A stretch of DNA of 47,342 bases, taken from NCBI GenBank assembly GCA_026401035.1, contig JAPLNR010000044.1, positions 1 to 47,342 on the forward strand. Direction: 5' to 3'. Origin of the DNA: Planctomycetia bacterium. Its GTDB lineage: Bacteria; Planctomycetota; Planctomycetia; Pirellulales; UBA1268. The notes below the pieces were generated by a model. The model saw only the letters and a program-made list of their open reading frames with translations, was not told the origin of the DNA and did no database searches. Shown in pieces: positions 1 through 7,196 of this stretch. The position numbers were made by a program, and so were the translations under genes. Each line of letters starts with the position of its first letter. Position 1 is the stretch's first letter.

Positions 1-364
1 CGGCCGAGAGCAGATCGCTCGACGGGGCAGTCTCTGTGCTGAAGTCGGTGAACTCGACGGAGACGGCGGCGGCATCGACGTCAGCGGCGTCAGTGACGAC
101 CTGCACGTCCTCGACGACGGTGGCATCAGGGAGGACGACTTCGTTGCTGACTTCCTGCTGAGGAGTGTCGGGCTGGTCTTGGGGGAGTTCCTCCTCGAAT
201 TCCTCAAACTCTTCTTGGACTTCGGGCGCGGAGGAGGTGATGGTGCGAGGCTTCTCCTCTTTGGGCGGTTCCTGAACGATGAGGGCCATCGAGAGCAGGA
301 CGACGATGTGGAGCAGCATGCTCACTGCCCAGGCGGGCGCCTGCCGCAGGATGCCGGAGCCCAT
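1..364 (-). CDS. Membrane-anchored acidic protein, 3' end outside the window
   Basis: Partial gene; 121 codons are visible and the reading frame runs off the window edge. The ATG at 364 is the first start after an in-frame TAA twelve codons upstream. Residues 10-30 form one hydrophobic helix (WAVSMLLHIVVLLSMALIVQ) preceded by a short basic segment, so the N-terminus is probably a membrane anchor with the rest in the periplasm. What follows is a strongly acidic, Pro/Glu/Gln-rich linker (EEFEEFEEELP, then many Val/Asp/Glu). Planctomycetes carry large proteins with this kind of anchor plus acidic linker, some with squalene-cyclase-like or von Willebrand domains further on, but no such domain lies inside the window. 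Function unknown. Confidence in a real gene comes from the helix and the uninterrupted frame. Confidence 0.7.
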   Translation of the reverse strand, partial: MGSGILRQAPAWAVSMLLHIVVLLSMALIVQEPPKEEKPRTITSSAPEVQEEFEEFEEELPQDQPDTPQQEVSNEVVLPDATVVEDVQVVTDAADVDAAAVSVEFTDFSTETAPSSDLLSA

Positions 365-682
365 CGAGCGGCGCGGTGCTGCGTCTTCTTCCGGGAGTTA
401 TCAATATTTTTCGGGCCTTATCCATAATATCGGCGATGCTGGGCCCCGCAAACTGGAAATGCCCGCCCGAGTCTCACCAAAACCTGTCGTTGGGGGTTGA
501 TCGCGGCGACTTTGCCGACCGGCGGCCGAAAGGCTGCTTTGGACCGGTTCGGGCGGTGACCGCTGGCGACTGCGTGGCCGAATGGGTACCATCCCGGATC
601 GCAGGCGTCTTGAAATCGCCGTGATTGGCCCTGCAAACCCACCCATTCACCTGGCCCCGTCCTCACCGGCCGCGAGAATCCC
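365..682. other. Intergenic region between divergent genes
   Basis: The 318 nt between the divergent membrane-protein gene and rpmG contain the tentative minus-strand promoter near 424-451. I see no tRNA, no convincing small ORF and no repeat shared with other parts of the window. The rpmG promoter should lie here, but I could not identify a good match. Confidence 0.5.
424..451 (-). promoter_or_regulatory. Possible sigma-70-type promoter for the gene starting at 364
   Basis: On the minus strand a TTGCGG hexamer (451-446) is followed after 16 nt by TATTAT (429-424), which matches the -10 consensus at five of six positions. It would start transcription roughly 50 nt before the ATG at 364. The -35 match is poor, so this is tentative. 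Confidence 0.3.
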
Positions 683-841
683 ATGGCAAAGAAAAAACTG
701 GAAGTGATCCACCTCGTCTGTGCGGAAACGGGCGACCAAAACTACACGCTCCGTCGCAAGTCGGGGGGCGAAAAGTTGAAGTTGAAGAAGTATTCGCCCC
801 GGCTTCGCAAGCACACGCTCCACAACGAGAAGAAGAAGTAG
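683..841 (+). CDS. rpmG: 50S ribosomal protein L33
   Basis: A 52-residue, highly basic protein starting MAKKKLEVIHLVCAETG and continuing with NYTLRRKS and a Lys-rich tail (KYSPRLRKHTLHNEKKK), the usual pattern and length of L33. L33 sits near the E site of the large ribosomal subunit. Only one cysteine (Cys13) is present, so the two CxxC pairs of zinc-binding L33 are missing and this is the zinc-independent type. It stands alone and ends 42 nt from the convergent glycosyltransferase gene; a short G/C-rich inverted repeat right after the stop could help end transcription. Other ribosomal genes are not next to it. Confidence 0.93.
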   Translation: MAKKKLEVIHLVCAETGDQNYTLRRKSGGEKLKLKKYSPRLRKHTLHNEKKK

Positions 842-883
842 GGGGCTGCAAGTCCCCGCCTGGTTCGCTTTCCGAAGCGTCTT

Positions 884-1975
884 CTAGCCGATTGTTTCCA
901 GCAGTGCCGCGAGCGAGCCGGCTTGGCTGTCGATCGATTCAATGCGATCGGCGCGGCGACGAATTCCCGCTTCCGCGCCGCTGTTGTCGGTAACCAGCAG
1001 CAGCCGGCATTCGGCGGACCGGATAAATTTACCCCCCCCCGGCCGGACGACCACGTCGATCTCGCAGGGCTCTCCCGGCTCCGAACGTGGGGCATCCACG
1101 AGCAGACTGTCGAGCGCGAGGCCGAGTTTCGTGGCGGCGAGATCCGTGGGCAGTCCCCACCGAAGCGTTTGTGCCGGACGGGCTACGAGTCCGCGGCGGC
1201 AGGCGGTGAGCCGCCCGTGGCGGAGGAAGTAGGCCACGTTTGGCCCGTCCCGCCACCGCCGGGTGGCGGATGAGTCGGTGGGATGCCAGACATGGAGTGA
1301 GAACGTGCGGTCGATGATCGACTCGAGACGCACGCCGGCCGCCCGCAGCCGCAGGCCGAGGTCGTCGTCTTCCTGACCCCAGCCGACGAACCGCTCGTCG
1401 CAGCCGTTGACCCGCTCGAAATCATTCCGCCAGACGCCGAAGTTGCAGCCGATCACTCGCGGCCTCGTGGGATGCCGCAGGACGTTGTGCCACCAATCCC
1501 TGCGATAGCGGCGGGCAAGTAGCCGCCGCTCCTGGGCCGGCACGAGCGCCGCGAGATCGCCCACCGCGAGATTTCCGGGGGCGAGCAGGGCGCTCGTCGC
1601 TTCGGGCAGCCGCGCAGAGGCACCGAGATGGGCCACTCCGCGGCGACGGCGATCCACGTAGGCGGCCAGATGATCGCGTGGCAGGATGCAGTCGCCGTCG
1701 AGAAACAGCAGGAAGTCGCCGGTGGCGAGGCGGGCACCGCGGTTGCGGACCGCGGCGAGCCGGAAGCCGTCGTGTGGCTCTGAGGTGAACCGCACCGGAA
1801 ACGCCGCCGCGGCCGCGAACGAGGCGACCATGTCCGCGGTGCCGTCGGTCGAGCCGTCGTCGGCGACGATCACCTCGAACCGCCCGGTAAACCCCTGCTG
1901 GGCCGCGATCGATTCGAGCACGAGCGCGAGATGTCGCGGCTTCTGAAACGTGTTGACGATGAGCGAGAGATCCAT
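884..1975 (-). CDS. Family 2 glycosyltransferase with galactosyltransferase-like C-terminal region
   Basis: A 363-residue GT-A enzyme expected to transfer a sugar from a nucleotide donor in the cytoplasm. The N-terminus is typical of GT2 (LSLIVNTFQKP; VADDGSTDGT at 38-46), the metal-binding DxD is Asp93-Gly-Asp95 in FLDGDC, and FVGWGQEDDDLGLRL (196-210) matches the conserved C-terminal motif of the Glyco_transf_7C group. The ATG at 1975 was chosen because it lies only 4 nt after the lpxK stop and begins the domain directly; a longer upstream extension would lie inside lpxK. The pairing with lpxK suggests a role in lipopolysaccharide core or another envelope glycan. A run of nine G (coding strand) lies at codons 312-315; one extra G would create an immediate TAA and remove about 50 C-terminal residues. 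Confidence 0.88.
   Translation of the reverse strand: MDLSLIVNTFQKPRHLALVLESIAAQQGFTGRFEVIVADDGSTDGTADMVASFAAAAAFPVRFTSEPHDGFRLAAVRNRGARLATGDFLLFLDGDCILPRDHLAAYVDRRRRGVAHLGASARLPEATSALLAPGNLAVGDLAALVPAQERRLLARRYRRDWWHNVLRHPTRPRVIGCNFGVWRNDFERVNGCDERFVGWGQEDDDLGLRLRAAGVRLESIIDRTFSLHVWHPTDSSATRRWRDGPNVAYFLRHGRLTACRRGLVARPAQTLRWGLPTDLAATKLGLALDSLLVDAPRSEPGEPCEIDVVVRPGGGKFIRSAECRLLLVTDNSGAEAGIRRRADRIESIDSQAGSLAALLETIG
1032..1040 (-). repeat. Homopolymeric G9 tract inside the glycosyltransferase gene
   Basis: Nine consecutive C on the plus strand (G on the coding strand) lie inside the coding region, encoding Gly-Gly-Gly in RPGGGKF. The bases just after the tract are TAA in the frame reached by a +1 insertion. 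Such tracts are prone to slippage during replication and also to sequencing error. Confidence 0.8.
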
Positions 1976-1979
1976 GGGA

Positions 1980-3062
1980 TCAAGCAATGCTCCGCACCCG
2001 GCCGATGATCGGCACGAGCAGTGCTTCGAGCGCCGCGCCGCCCGAAGTGATTTCAATTGCGATCTCGATTGCGGCAAGTGGCGTGTCGCCCAGCGTGTCG
2101 GACCGCACCTTGACGAGATCCTTGAGCGTGGTCACCGCCAGATCGGCGCCAGCCGCGCGGGCCGAAGCGGCAAGCGCCGACAGATCGTGGGCGGTATAGG
2201 CATGATGGTCGGCGAACGGACGAAAGCCCACGACCTCGGCGCCGAGGTCTTCGAGCGTTGCGCGGAAGGCGGAGGGATTGCCGATACCGGCGAAGGCGAC
2301 GATCCGTTTGCCCGCAAGCGCTGCGAGCGGCAGCGCCGCGCCCGAGGCCGTGCGGAATTGCACCGGCCGATGCGCCGCCTCCGCCCAGACCGCCGGCAGC
2401 CGGCCGCCGCAGGCGGACGCGAGTGTCGCCCGGATCGAATCCCTGCGGTGGGCATCGACAAGCGTGGCGCGGGTCAGCACCACCGCCTGCGCACGGGCGA
2501 GCCCCGCGAGCGGCTCGCGCAGCAGGCCGCGGGGAAAGATGTGGCCGCAGCCGAACGGATCGGTGGCGTCGACGGCGACGATGTCGAGGTCGCGGGCCAG
2601 CCGTCGATGCTGGAAGCCGTCATCGAGCACGACGGCCCCGGCCCCGGCGGCGGCCGCTGCGCAGGCCCCGGCCACGCGGTCGCGGTTTGCCACATGGGGC
2701 ACGTCGGGCAAGAGAATTCGGAGCTCCGCCGCCTCGTCGCTCGTCTGGCCGGCCTCCACTCCGTAGCCGCGGCTCACGATCGCCGGCCGCAGCCCCGCCG
2801 CGCGGAGCGTCTGGGCGCACCAGGCCACGAGTGGTGTCTTGCCGGTACCGCCGAGCGTGAGGTTGCCGATGGAAATGACCGGCACCGGCGCCGACGAGAT
2901 CGCCAGCAGGCCGCAGTCGTAAGCGGTGTTGCGGGCCCTCATGGCGAGCGAATAGGGCGCGGCCAATGCGGCGAGTCCGCCCCGGGCCAGCACTGCGGCC
3001 GGCCCGCGGGCTGAGCCATCGACCAGCCGCTTGAACGAGTCGGCATCGGGCAGCAGCGACAT
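1980..3062 (-). CDS. lpxK: Tetraacyldisaccharide 4'-kinase
   Basis: A 360-residue enzyme that phosphorylates the 4' position of the lipid A disaccharide at the inner face of the cytoplasmic membrane, the sixth step of the Raetz pathway. The diagnostic P-loop is at residues 66-77 (GNLTLGGTGKTP), followed by a conserved Ser-Arg-Gly-Tyr motif near 96 (VSRGYG) and a central DDGFQHRRLARDLDI block, all hallmarks of LpxK. Length is normal for the family. It is the first gene of a two-gene operon with the downstream glycosyltransferase (4 nt gap). The N-terminal Ser/Leu-rich stretch followed by AALAAPYSLAMRARN is the membrane-associating helix region. Its presence implies that the organism makes lipid A. 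Confidence 0.95.
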   Translation of the reverse strand: MSLLPDADSFKRLVDGSARGPAAVLARGGLAALAAPYSLAMRARNTAYDCGLLAISSAPVPVISIGNLTLGGTGKTPLVAWCAQTLRAAGLRPAIVSRGYGVEAGQTSDEAAELRILLPDVPHVANRDRVAGACAAAAAGAGAVVLDDGFQHRRLARDLDIVAVDATDPFGCGHIFPRGLLREPLAGLARAQAVVLTRATLVDAHRRDSIRATLASACGGRLPAVWAEAAHRPVQFRTASGAALPLAALAGKRIVAFAGIGNPSAFRATLEDLGAEVVGFRPFADHHAYTAHDLSALAASARAAGADLAVTTLKDLVKVRSDTLGDTPLAAIEIAIEITSGGAALEALLVPIIGRVRSIA

Positions 3063-3172
3063 GAGGACTTTTCTCGCGCGGAAACCGGGGCAAAACCGGG
3101 GCAGCGTCCGTCACCATAGAAGGCTTTTCCGACGGTCGTCAATGCGGTGACGCAACGGGTGCAGGTCGCCGA

Positions 3173-3178
3173 TATACT
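3173..3178 (+). promoter_or_regulatory. Possible -10 element upstream of the DUF4175-like gene
   Basis: TATACT lies about 75 nt before the ATG at 3252. No good -35 is found at the usual distance, so the call is weak. If it is real, the transcript starts downstream of the alternative start at 3147 and supports the later start. Confidence 0.25.
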
Positions 3179-3251
3179 TCAATCTGCTGACCTGCGGCTG
3201 GTCCTTTTTTTCGGCCGAGTCGGCAATGCTGCCTGGAACGCGGAGCACGTG

Positions 3252-6083
3252 ATGGCGACAGTTTCCAAAGGCACTGCCGCCTCCAGCACCGGCGAATCGC
3301 TCGCCGGGCATTCGCTGTCCGTGGGCACCTGGCACGGAGGGGGCGAATCCGACTCCAAGTCGGACCGCTATCTGGCAAAGCGGCTCGCTGCCGCGAGTGC
3401 CGACTACAAGGGCGTGGCCCTGACGACGTTTCTGCTCGCCGCCGGCGTGGCGGGGTCCATCTGGTTGGCGTGCGGCATTCTCGTCGAGCATTGGCTGCTG
3501 CCCGGGGGGCTGCCGCGCGGCATCCGTTGGGCGTGGCTGGCGACGGGGGGGATCGCGTTCGTTGCAGCCGTCATCCGCTGGGTCGTACCACTGGTGCGCT
3601 GCCGCGTGAATCTCGTCTATGCGGCGCGGGCCATCGAGCAGGAGCACCCGGAACTTCACAACGACCTCGTCAACACCGTGCTCGTGAAGGCGCATCCGGA
3701 GGCAAGCCCGCCGCTGGTCGTGCAGTCGCTCGAGCGGCGGACCGCCAAGCGACTCTCCAGCCTGCCGTCGGAGGCCGTGATCGATCGGACGACCGCCCTG
3801 CGGCTGGCCTACGCACTGGCCACGCTCGTGGGTCTTGCCTGTCTGTACGAGGTGGTCGCGCCGAAAAGCCTCGTCGTGAGCGCGGCGCGGTTGCTTGCGC
3901 CATGGGTCGGCTGGGCTGCGCCGTCGCGGGTGCGGATCGGATCACCGGAACTTTCCTGGAGAATGCCGGGCGAAAAGGACGGCGTGGATGCCGGCGGACT
4001 CGATCGTCGTCGCCTCGCGGTCGATGGGGCCGCCGCCACGCTCGTGCGCGGACGGCAGCTCGTGGTGTCGGCCGACATCCGCGGACTGCGCCGCAACGAG
4101 CAGCCGCTGGTGACAGTGACGCCGTCGCCTGCCGGCGGCATGGCCGATCGTGCCGCGGCTTTGGCCGCCGGCCCTGCGGCCGCATCGTGGCAGGTGGAGA
4201 TGGTGCGCGGAGGGGCTGCCGCCGGGCTGAATGGGCCCGCCGACTCCGGTTCGGGCAGGCGGTTTGCGGCGGTGCTTCCCGACAGTGCCCGCGGCCTCGA
4301 TCACTCCGTCGAGATCGTGATCGGGGCCGGCGATGCCCGGAGCGAGCCGGTGCGAATCTCCGTTGTCGACTCGCCTTCGCTGCTCGTTCGCGAGGTGCGG
4401 TACGACTTTCCAGCGTATACGCGGAAGCAGGGCGAAGTTGTCGAGTGGCAGGGCGACATCCGCGCCCTCGAGGGCACGCAGGTGACCATCGTCGCCGAGA
4501 GCAACCAGCCCCTCGAGGATGCGTGGCTGGATTTTGACAGCGACGGCGATCATGACCTGAAATTCACGAAGAAGGCGAACGACCTGTCGCGGGTGACGCG
4601 GTCGTTTTCGTTGCAGATGAATGCCGACCGTTCCGGCCCCGAACACGCGATCTATCGCCTGCTCTTTCGGCCGCGGGCGGCGTCGACGGCGGGCCGTGAA
4701 GCGGAGGTCGTCGAGCCGATGGAGCATCGGATCGAGGTGATCGCGGATCTTGCTCCCGAGGTGTCGATCGAGGAGCCGAGGGAATCGCCGGCCCGGGTGC
4801 CACCGGCGGCGGCCGTCGCCATTCGGGTGCGGGCACTCGATCCCGACTTCGCACTGGCACGCGTCGGCATCGAAACTCGGCTGCAGGGCGGACCGCTCCA
4901 GCCCGAGATCACACTGCTCGCCGAGGAGAGGGCCGGCGTTTTCAAGGGAGCCTTGCGGCTCGTGCCTGAGCGGCTGGGGGCGGAAGCGGGCAGCGTGCTC
5001 GAATACCGGGCCGTGGCCGTCGACACGCGGCCGAAGACGCCGAATGTTTCCTATTCGCCCTGGCAGTCGCTGCAGATCGACGCCAGCGCGCCGCCGCGGG
5101 TGCCCGAGGAACCGGCGCCGCAATCGGGTGGTCAGCAGAGTGAACAAGCCGGTGAACAGGCCGGCGAACGACAAGAGGAGCAACGGAAAGGCGACCCAGG
5201 GAGCGAAGGCGTCGCTGGCAACGACGATCAGCAGGCTCGCAAGAAAGAGGATGCCGCCGCGGATCCTGCCGACCGCCAGCAACAGCCTCTGGAAAATCAA
5301 CAGCCGCCGGATCAGCAGCAGTCCCAGGGCAAACCGCAGCAGCAAGGACAGGAGAAACAGCAGCCGAAAAAGCAGGACCAGCAAAACGGACCGCAGGGTG
5401 CACCGAAGCAGGGCGACCAGAGCGGTGCGGCCGAGGGAAGCCAGCAGGGGGGCAAGCAGGAGACACCCGGACAGAGCCAGCGCGGAGGCAAACAGGGCGC
5501 AGGTGAGAACCAAGGGCAGGGCGCCGATCAAGGGCAGGGCGCCGGTGCGCAGGGAGACAGGTCGGGTGGCCGGCAGTCGGGCAAGCAGCAGTCGGAGAAG
5601 GGGGAAGGTGAGAAGGCCGGTGATCAAAACGGTGGTGGCAAAGAAGCGGGTGGCAAAGAAGCGGGTGGCAAAGAAGCGGGTGGCAAAGAAGCGGGTGGCA
5701 AAGAAGCGGGTGGCAAAGAAGCGGGTGGCAAAGAAGCGGGTGGCAAAGAAGCCGCTGCGAACAAGCCCGGTGCGGCCGGCGAAGGGCAAAGCGGCGGCAA
5801 GAAACAGCCGAACCCTGCCGTTGCGTCCGACGGCACCAATGATGGCGAGGCAATGGAGCGAATTCTCGAACACCGTCGGCAAGAGGGCGGCACTGAAAAG
5901 TCTGGTACTGAGAAGTCTGGTACTGAGAAGTCTGGTACTGAGAAGTCTGGTACTGAGAAGTCTGGTACTGAGACTGAGAAGTCTGGTACTGAGAAGTCTG
6001 GGAGTGAGAAGTCTGGGAGTGAGAAGTCTGGGAGTGAGAAGTCTGGGAGTGAAAAGTCTGGGAGTGAAAAGTCTGGGAGTTAA
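3252..6083 (+). CDS. DUF4175-like membrane protein with low-complexity repeats, cut short by an in-frame TAA
   Basis: The frame is open from 3147; I prefer the ATG at 3252 (MATVSKG) because the stretch before it does not look like protein and a possible -10 lies inside it. The translated part is 943 residues. It has three hydrophobic helices (LTTFLLAAGVAGSIWLACGI, then AWLATGGIAFVAAVIRW, then LAYALATLVGLACLYEV), a long periplasmic region of beta-rich character, and from about residue 615 a Gln/Gly/Lys/Glu-rich low-complexity tail. This layout resembles the DUF4175 family, whose role is not established. The tail holds arrays of GGKEA and GTEKS/GSEKS units. At 6081-6083 a GAA or GAG codon of one repeat unit is replaced by TAA, one base change, and the same frame stays open for 370 more codons. 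The fragment may be a pseudogene, a truncated product or a sequencing artefact. Confidence 0.8.
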   Translation: MATVSKGTAASSTGESLAGHSLSVGTWHGGGESDSKSDRYLAKRLAAASADYKGVALTTFLLAAGVAGSIWLACGILVEHWLLPGGLPRGIRWAWLATGGIAFVAAVIRWVVPLVRCRVNLVYAARAIEQEHPELHNDLVNTVLVKAHPEASPPLVVQSLERRTAKRLSSLPSEAVIDRTTALRLAYALATLVGLACLYEVVAPKSLVVSAARLLAPWVGWAAPSRVRIGSPELSWRMPGEKDGVDAGGLDRRRLAVDGAAATLVRGRQLVVSADIRGLRRNEQPLVTVTPSPAGGMADRAAALAAGPAAASWQVEMVRGGAAAGLNGPADSGSGRRFAAVLPDSARGLDHSVEIVIGAGDARSEPVRISVVDSPSLLVREVRYDFPAYTRKQGEVVEWQGDIRALEGTQVTIVAESNQPLEDAWLDFDSDGDHDLKFTKKANDLSRVTRSFSLQMNADRSGPEHAIYRLLFRPRAASTAGREAEVVEPMEHRIEVIADLAPEVSIEEPRESPARVPPAAAVAIRVRALDPDFALARVGIETRLQGGPLQPEITLLAEERAGVFKGALRLVPERLGAEAGSVLEYRAVAVDTRPKTPNVSYSPWQSLQIDASAPPRVPEEPAPQSGGQQSEQAGEQAGERQEEQRKGDPGSEGVAGNDDQQARKKEDAAADPADRQQQPLENQQPPDQQQSQGKPQQQGQEKQQPKKQDQQNGPQGAPKQGDQSGAAEGSQQGGKQETPGQSQRGGKQGAGENQGQGADQGQGAGAQGDRSGGRQSGKQQSEKGEGEKAGDQNGGGKEAGGKEAGGKEAGGKEAGGKEAGGKEAGGKEAGGKEAAANKPGAAGEGQSGGKKQPNPAVASDGTNDGEAMERILEHRRQEGGTEKSGTEKSGTEKSGTEKSGTEKSGTETEKSGTEKSGSEKSGSEKSGSEKSGSEKSGSEKSGS
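5634..5753 (+). repeat. Tandem array of eight 15-bp units encoding GGKEA
   Basis: Eight head-to-tail copies of GGTGGCAAAGAAGCG, identical apart from the last base of the final copy. The period of 15 keeps the reading frame, so gain or loss of copies changes protein length only. The near identity points to recent expansion by slippage or unequal recombination. Confidence 0.95.
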
Positions 6084-6131
6084 AAGTCTGGGAGTGAAAA
6101 GTCTGGGAGTGAGAAGTCTGGGAGTGAGAAA
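5889..6131 (+). repeat. Tandem array of 15-bp units encoding GTEKS then GSEKS, with an internal TAA
   Basis: Seven GTEKS units (one carrying a 6-bp ACTGAG duplication at 5964-5984) are followed by eight GSEKS units and a partial ninth. The unit at 6075-6089 reads GGGAGTTAAAAGTCT, so its Glu codon has become a stop. Codons here (ACT, AGT, TCT, GGT) differ from the G/C-ending codons of the flanking gene. Confidence 0.95.
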
Positions 6132-7196
6132 CAGCAGCAGAATCAGAATCAGCCTCCGTGCACAGGCTCCGACGGCAAGCCCTGCGGTAAGGAGGGCTGC
6201 TCGAATTGCTCTGCCGGCGGCAAGCCGGGTGATGCCGGCGGCAAGCAGGGTGATGCCGGCAGCAAGCAGGGTGATGCCGGCAGCAAGCAGGGTGGCAACG
6301 AACAAAACGACGGCGAGGAAGCTGGCAGCGAAACGGGCGACGGCGATCAGTCGGGCGCGAAGCCAGGAAATAAAGGACAGAACGGTGAGCAAGCACGTGG
6401 CGTAGAGGAGCCCGGGCAGCCAGGACAAGAAAAGCAGGGACAGGGACAGGGACAGGGACAAGGACAGGGACAGGGACAAGGACAGGGACAAGGACAGCCG
6501 GCCACTGAAGGAGGGCAATCGCAAGCCGGTGAGCCAGGCGAAGAGCAGCGTAAAGAGGCCGCTTCGCAGGATGGCCAGCCGGGGGCTCAGAAAGCCGGTA
6601 AGCAGCCCGGTGCGGGAGGCAGTTCAAATGCCGGAAGTGGTGATTCGGAGAAGGGCCGCGGCCCGGAAGGCCAGCAGGGCCCGGCAGGAGAAGAGCCACC
6701 GCAGCCCGCGGCAGGCAAGCCCGGCAACGCATCGAGCGAAAAAGGCAGCGGCGGCTGGGCCGGCGGTAATGGACCGAATCAGTCTGGCAAGCCACCGGCC
6801 GACGGCCCCGCGCCCGCGAAGCCGACTGAATGGGGCGAGCAGGATCTGGCAAACGCCCGGAATGCGGCGAATCTCGCTGTCGAACACCTGCGGAATGCGG
6901 TCGAATCGGGACGCACCGACGTGCTCGATCAACTTGGCTGGACCCGCGAACAGGCGCGGGCGTTTCTCGACCGCTGGGAAAAGATGCAGAGCCAGGCCGA
7001 CCGCGGCGATCCGGTTCAACGCGGCGAATTCGAGCGGGCCGTTCGCAGTCTCGGGCTCCGGCCCGACGGCGTGCGTTCGAGCCGCGATGTGCCGGCCGAC
7101 GTGAAGGGCGGGCAGTCCGAGGGCCGTCGCAGCAGGCCGCCGAGCGATTACCGCGAGCAATTCAAGGCCTACACGCAGGGCACCGCAGGAGAATGA
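6084..7196 (+). pseudogene. Open continuation of the DUF4175-like gene behind the premature TAA
   Basis: In the same frame as 3252-6083 there is no further stop until TGA at 7194-7196. The segment encodes the rest of the GSEKS array, a small four-cysteine cluster with spacing Cx7Cx4Cx2C (codons at 6159, 6183, 6198, 6207), GDAGSKQ repeats (about 6228-6291), a Gly-Gln run made from GGACAG units (about 6436-6495), more Gly/Gln-rich linker, and a compact C-terminal domain from about 6822 (EWGEQDLANARNAANLAVEH, then QLGWTREQARAFLDRWEKM) that looks like ordered helical protein. No in-frame ATG exists after the stop; a GTG at 6921 is the only evident restart and would yield 91 residues. nadB begins inside its final codons, which suggests that the full frame was translated until recently. 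Confidence 0.75.

Noticed and set aside
365..682. tRNA or riboswitch in the gap upstream of rpmG
   Set aside because: No cloverleaf with a T-loop GGTTCGA-type core and no known riboswitch core could be found by eye.
1950..3014. Plus-strand frame of 354 codons opposite lpxK
   Set aside because: Arg/Gly/His-rich composition typical of antisense translation of GC-rich genes; lpxK has full motifs.
5634..6131. Possible CRISPR array
   Set aside because: Units of 15 bp are contiguous with no unique spacers and they encode an in-frame protein repeat.
3942..6524. Large open frame on the minus strand opposite the repeat gene, with Ser/Leu and Thr/Arg/Leu runs
   Set aside because: It is the mirror translation of the low-complexity repeats; the plus-strand frame has ordered domains and neighbours in the same direction.
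4942..6852. Second long minus-strand frame across the same repeats
   Set aside because: Same cause: the repeat units lack stops in several frames. No start signal and no protein-like segments.
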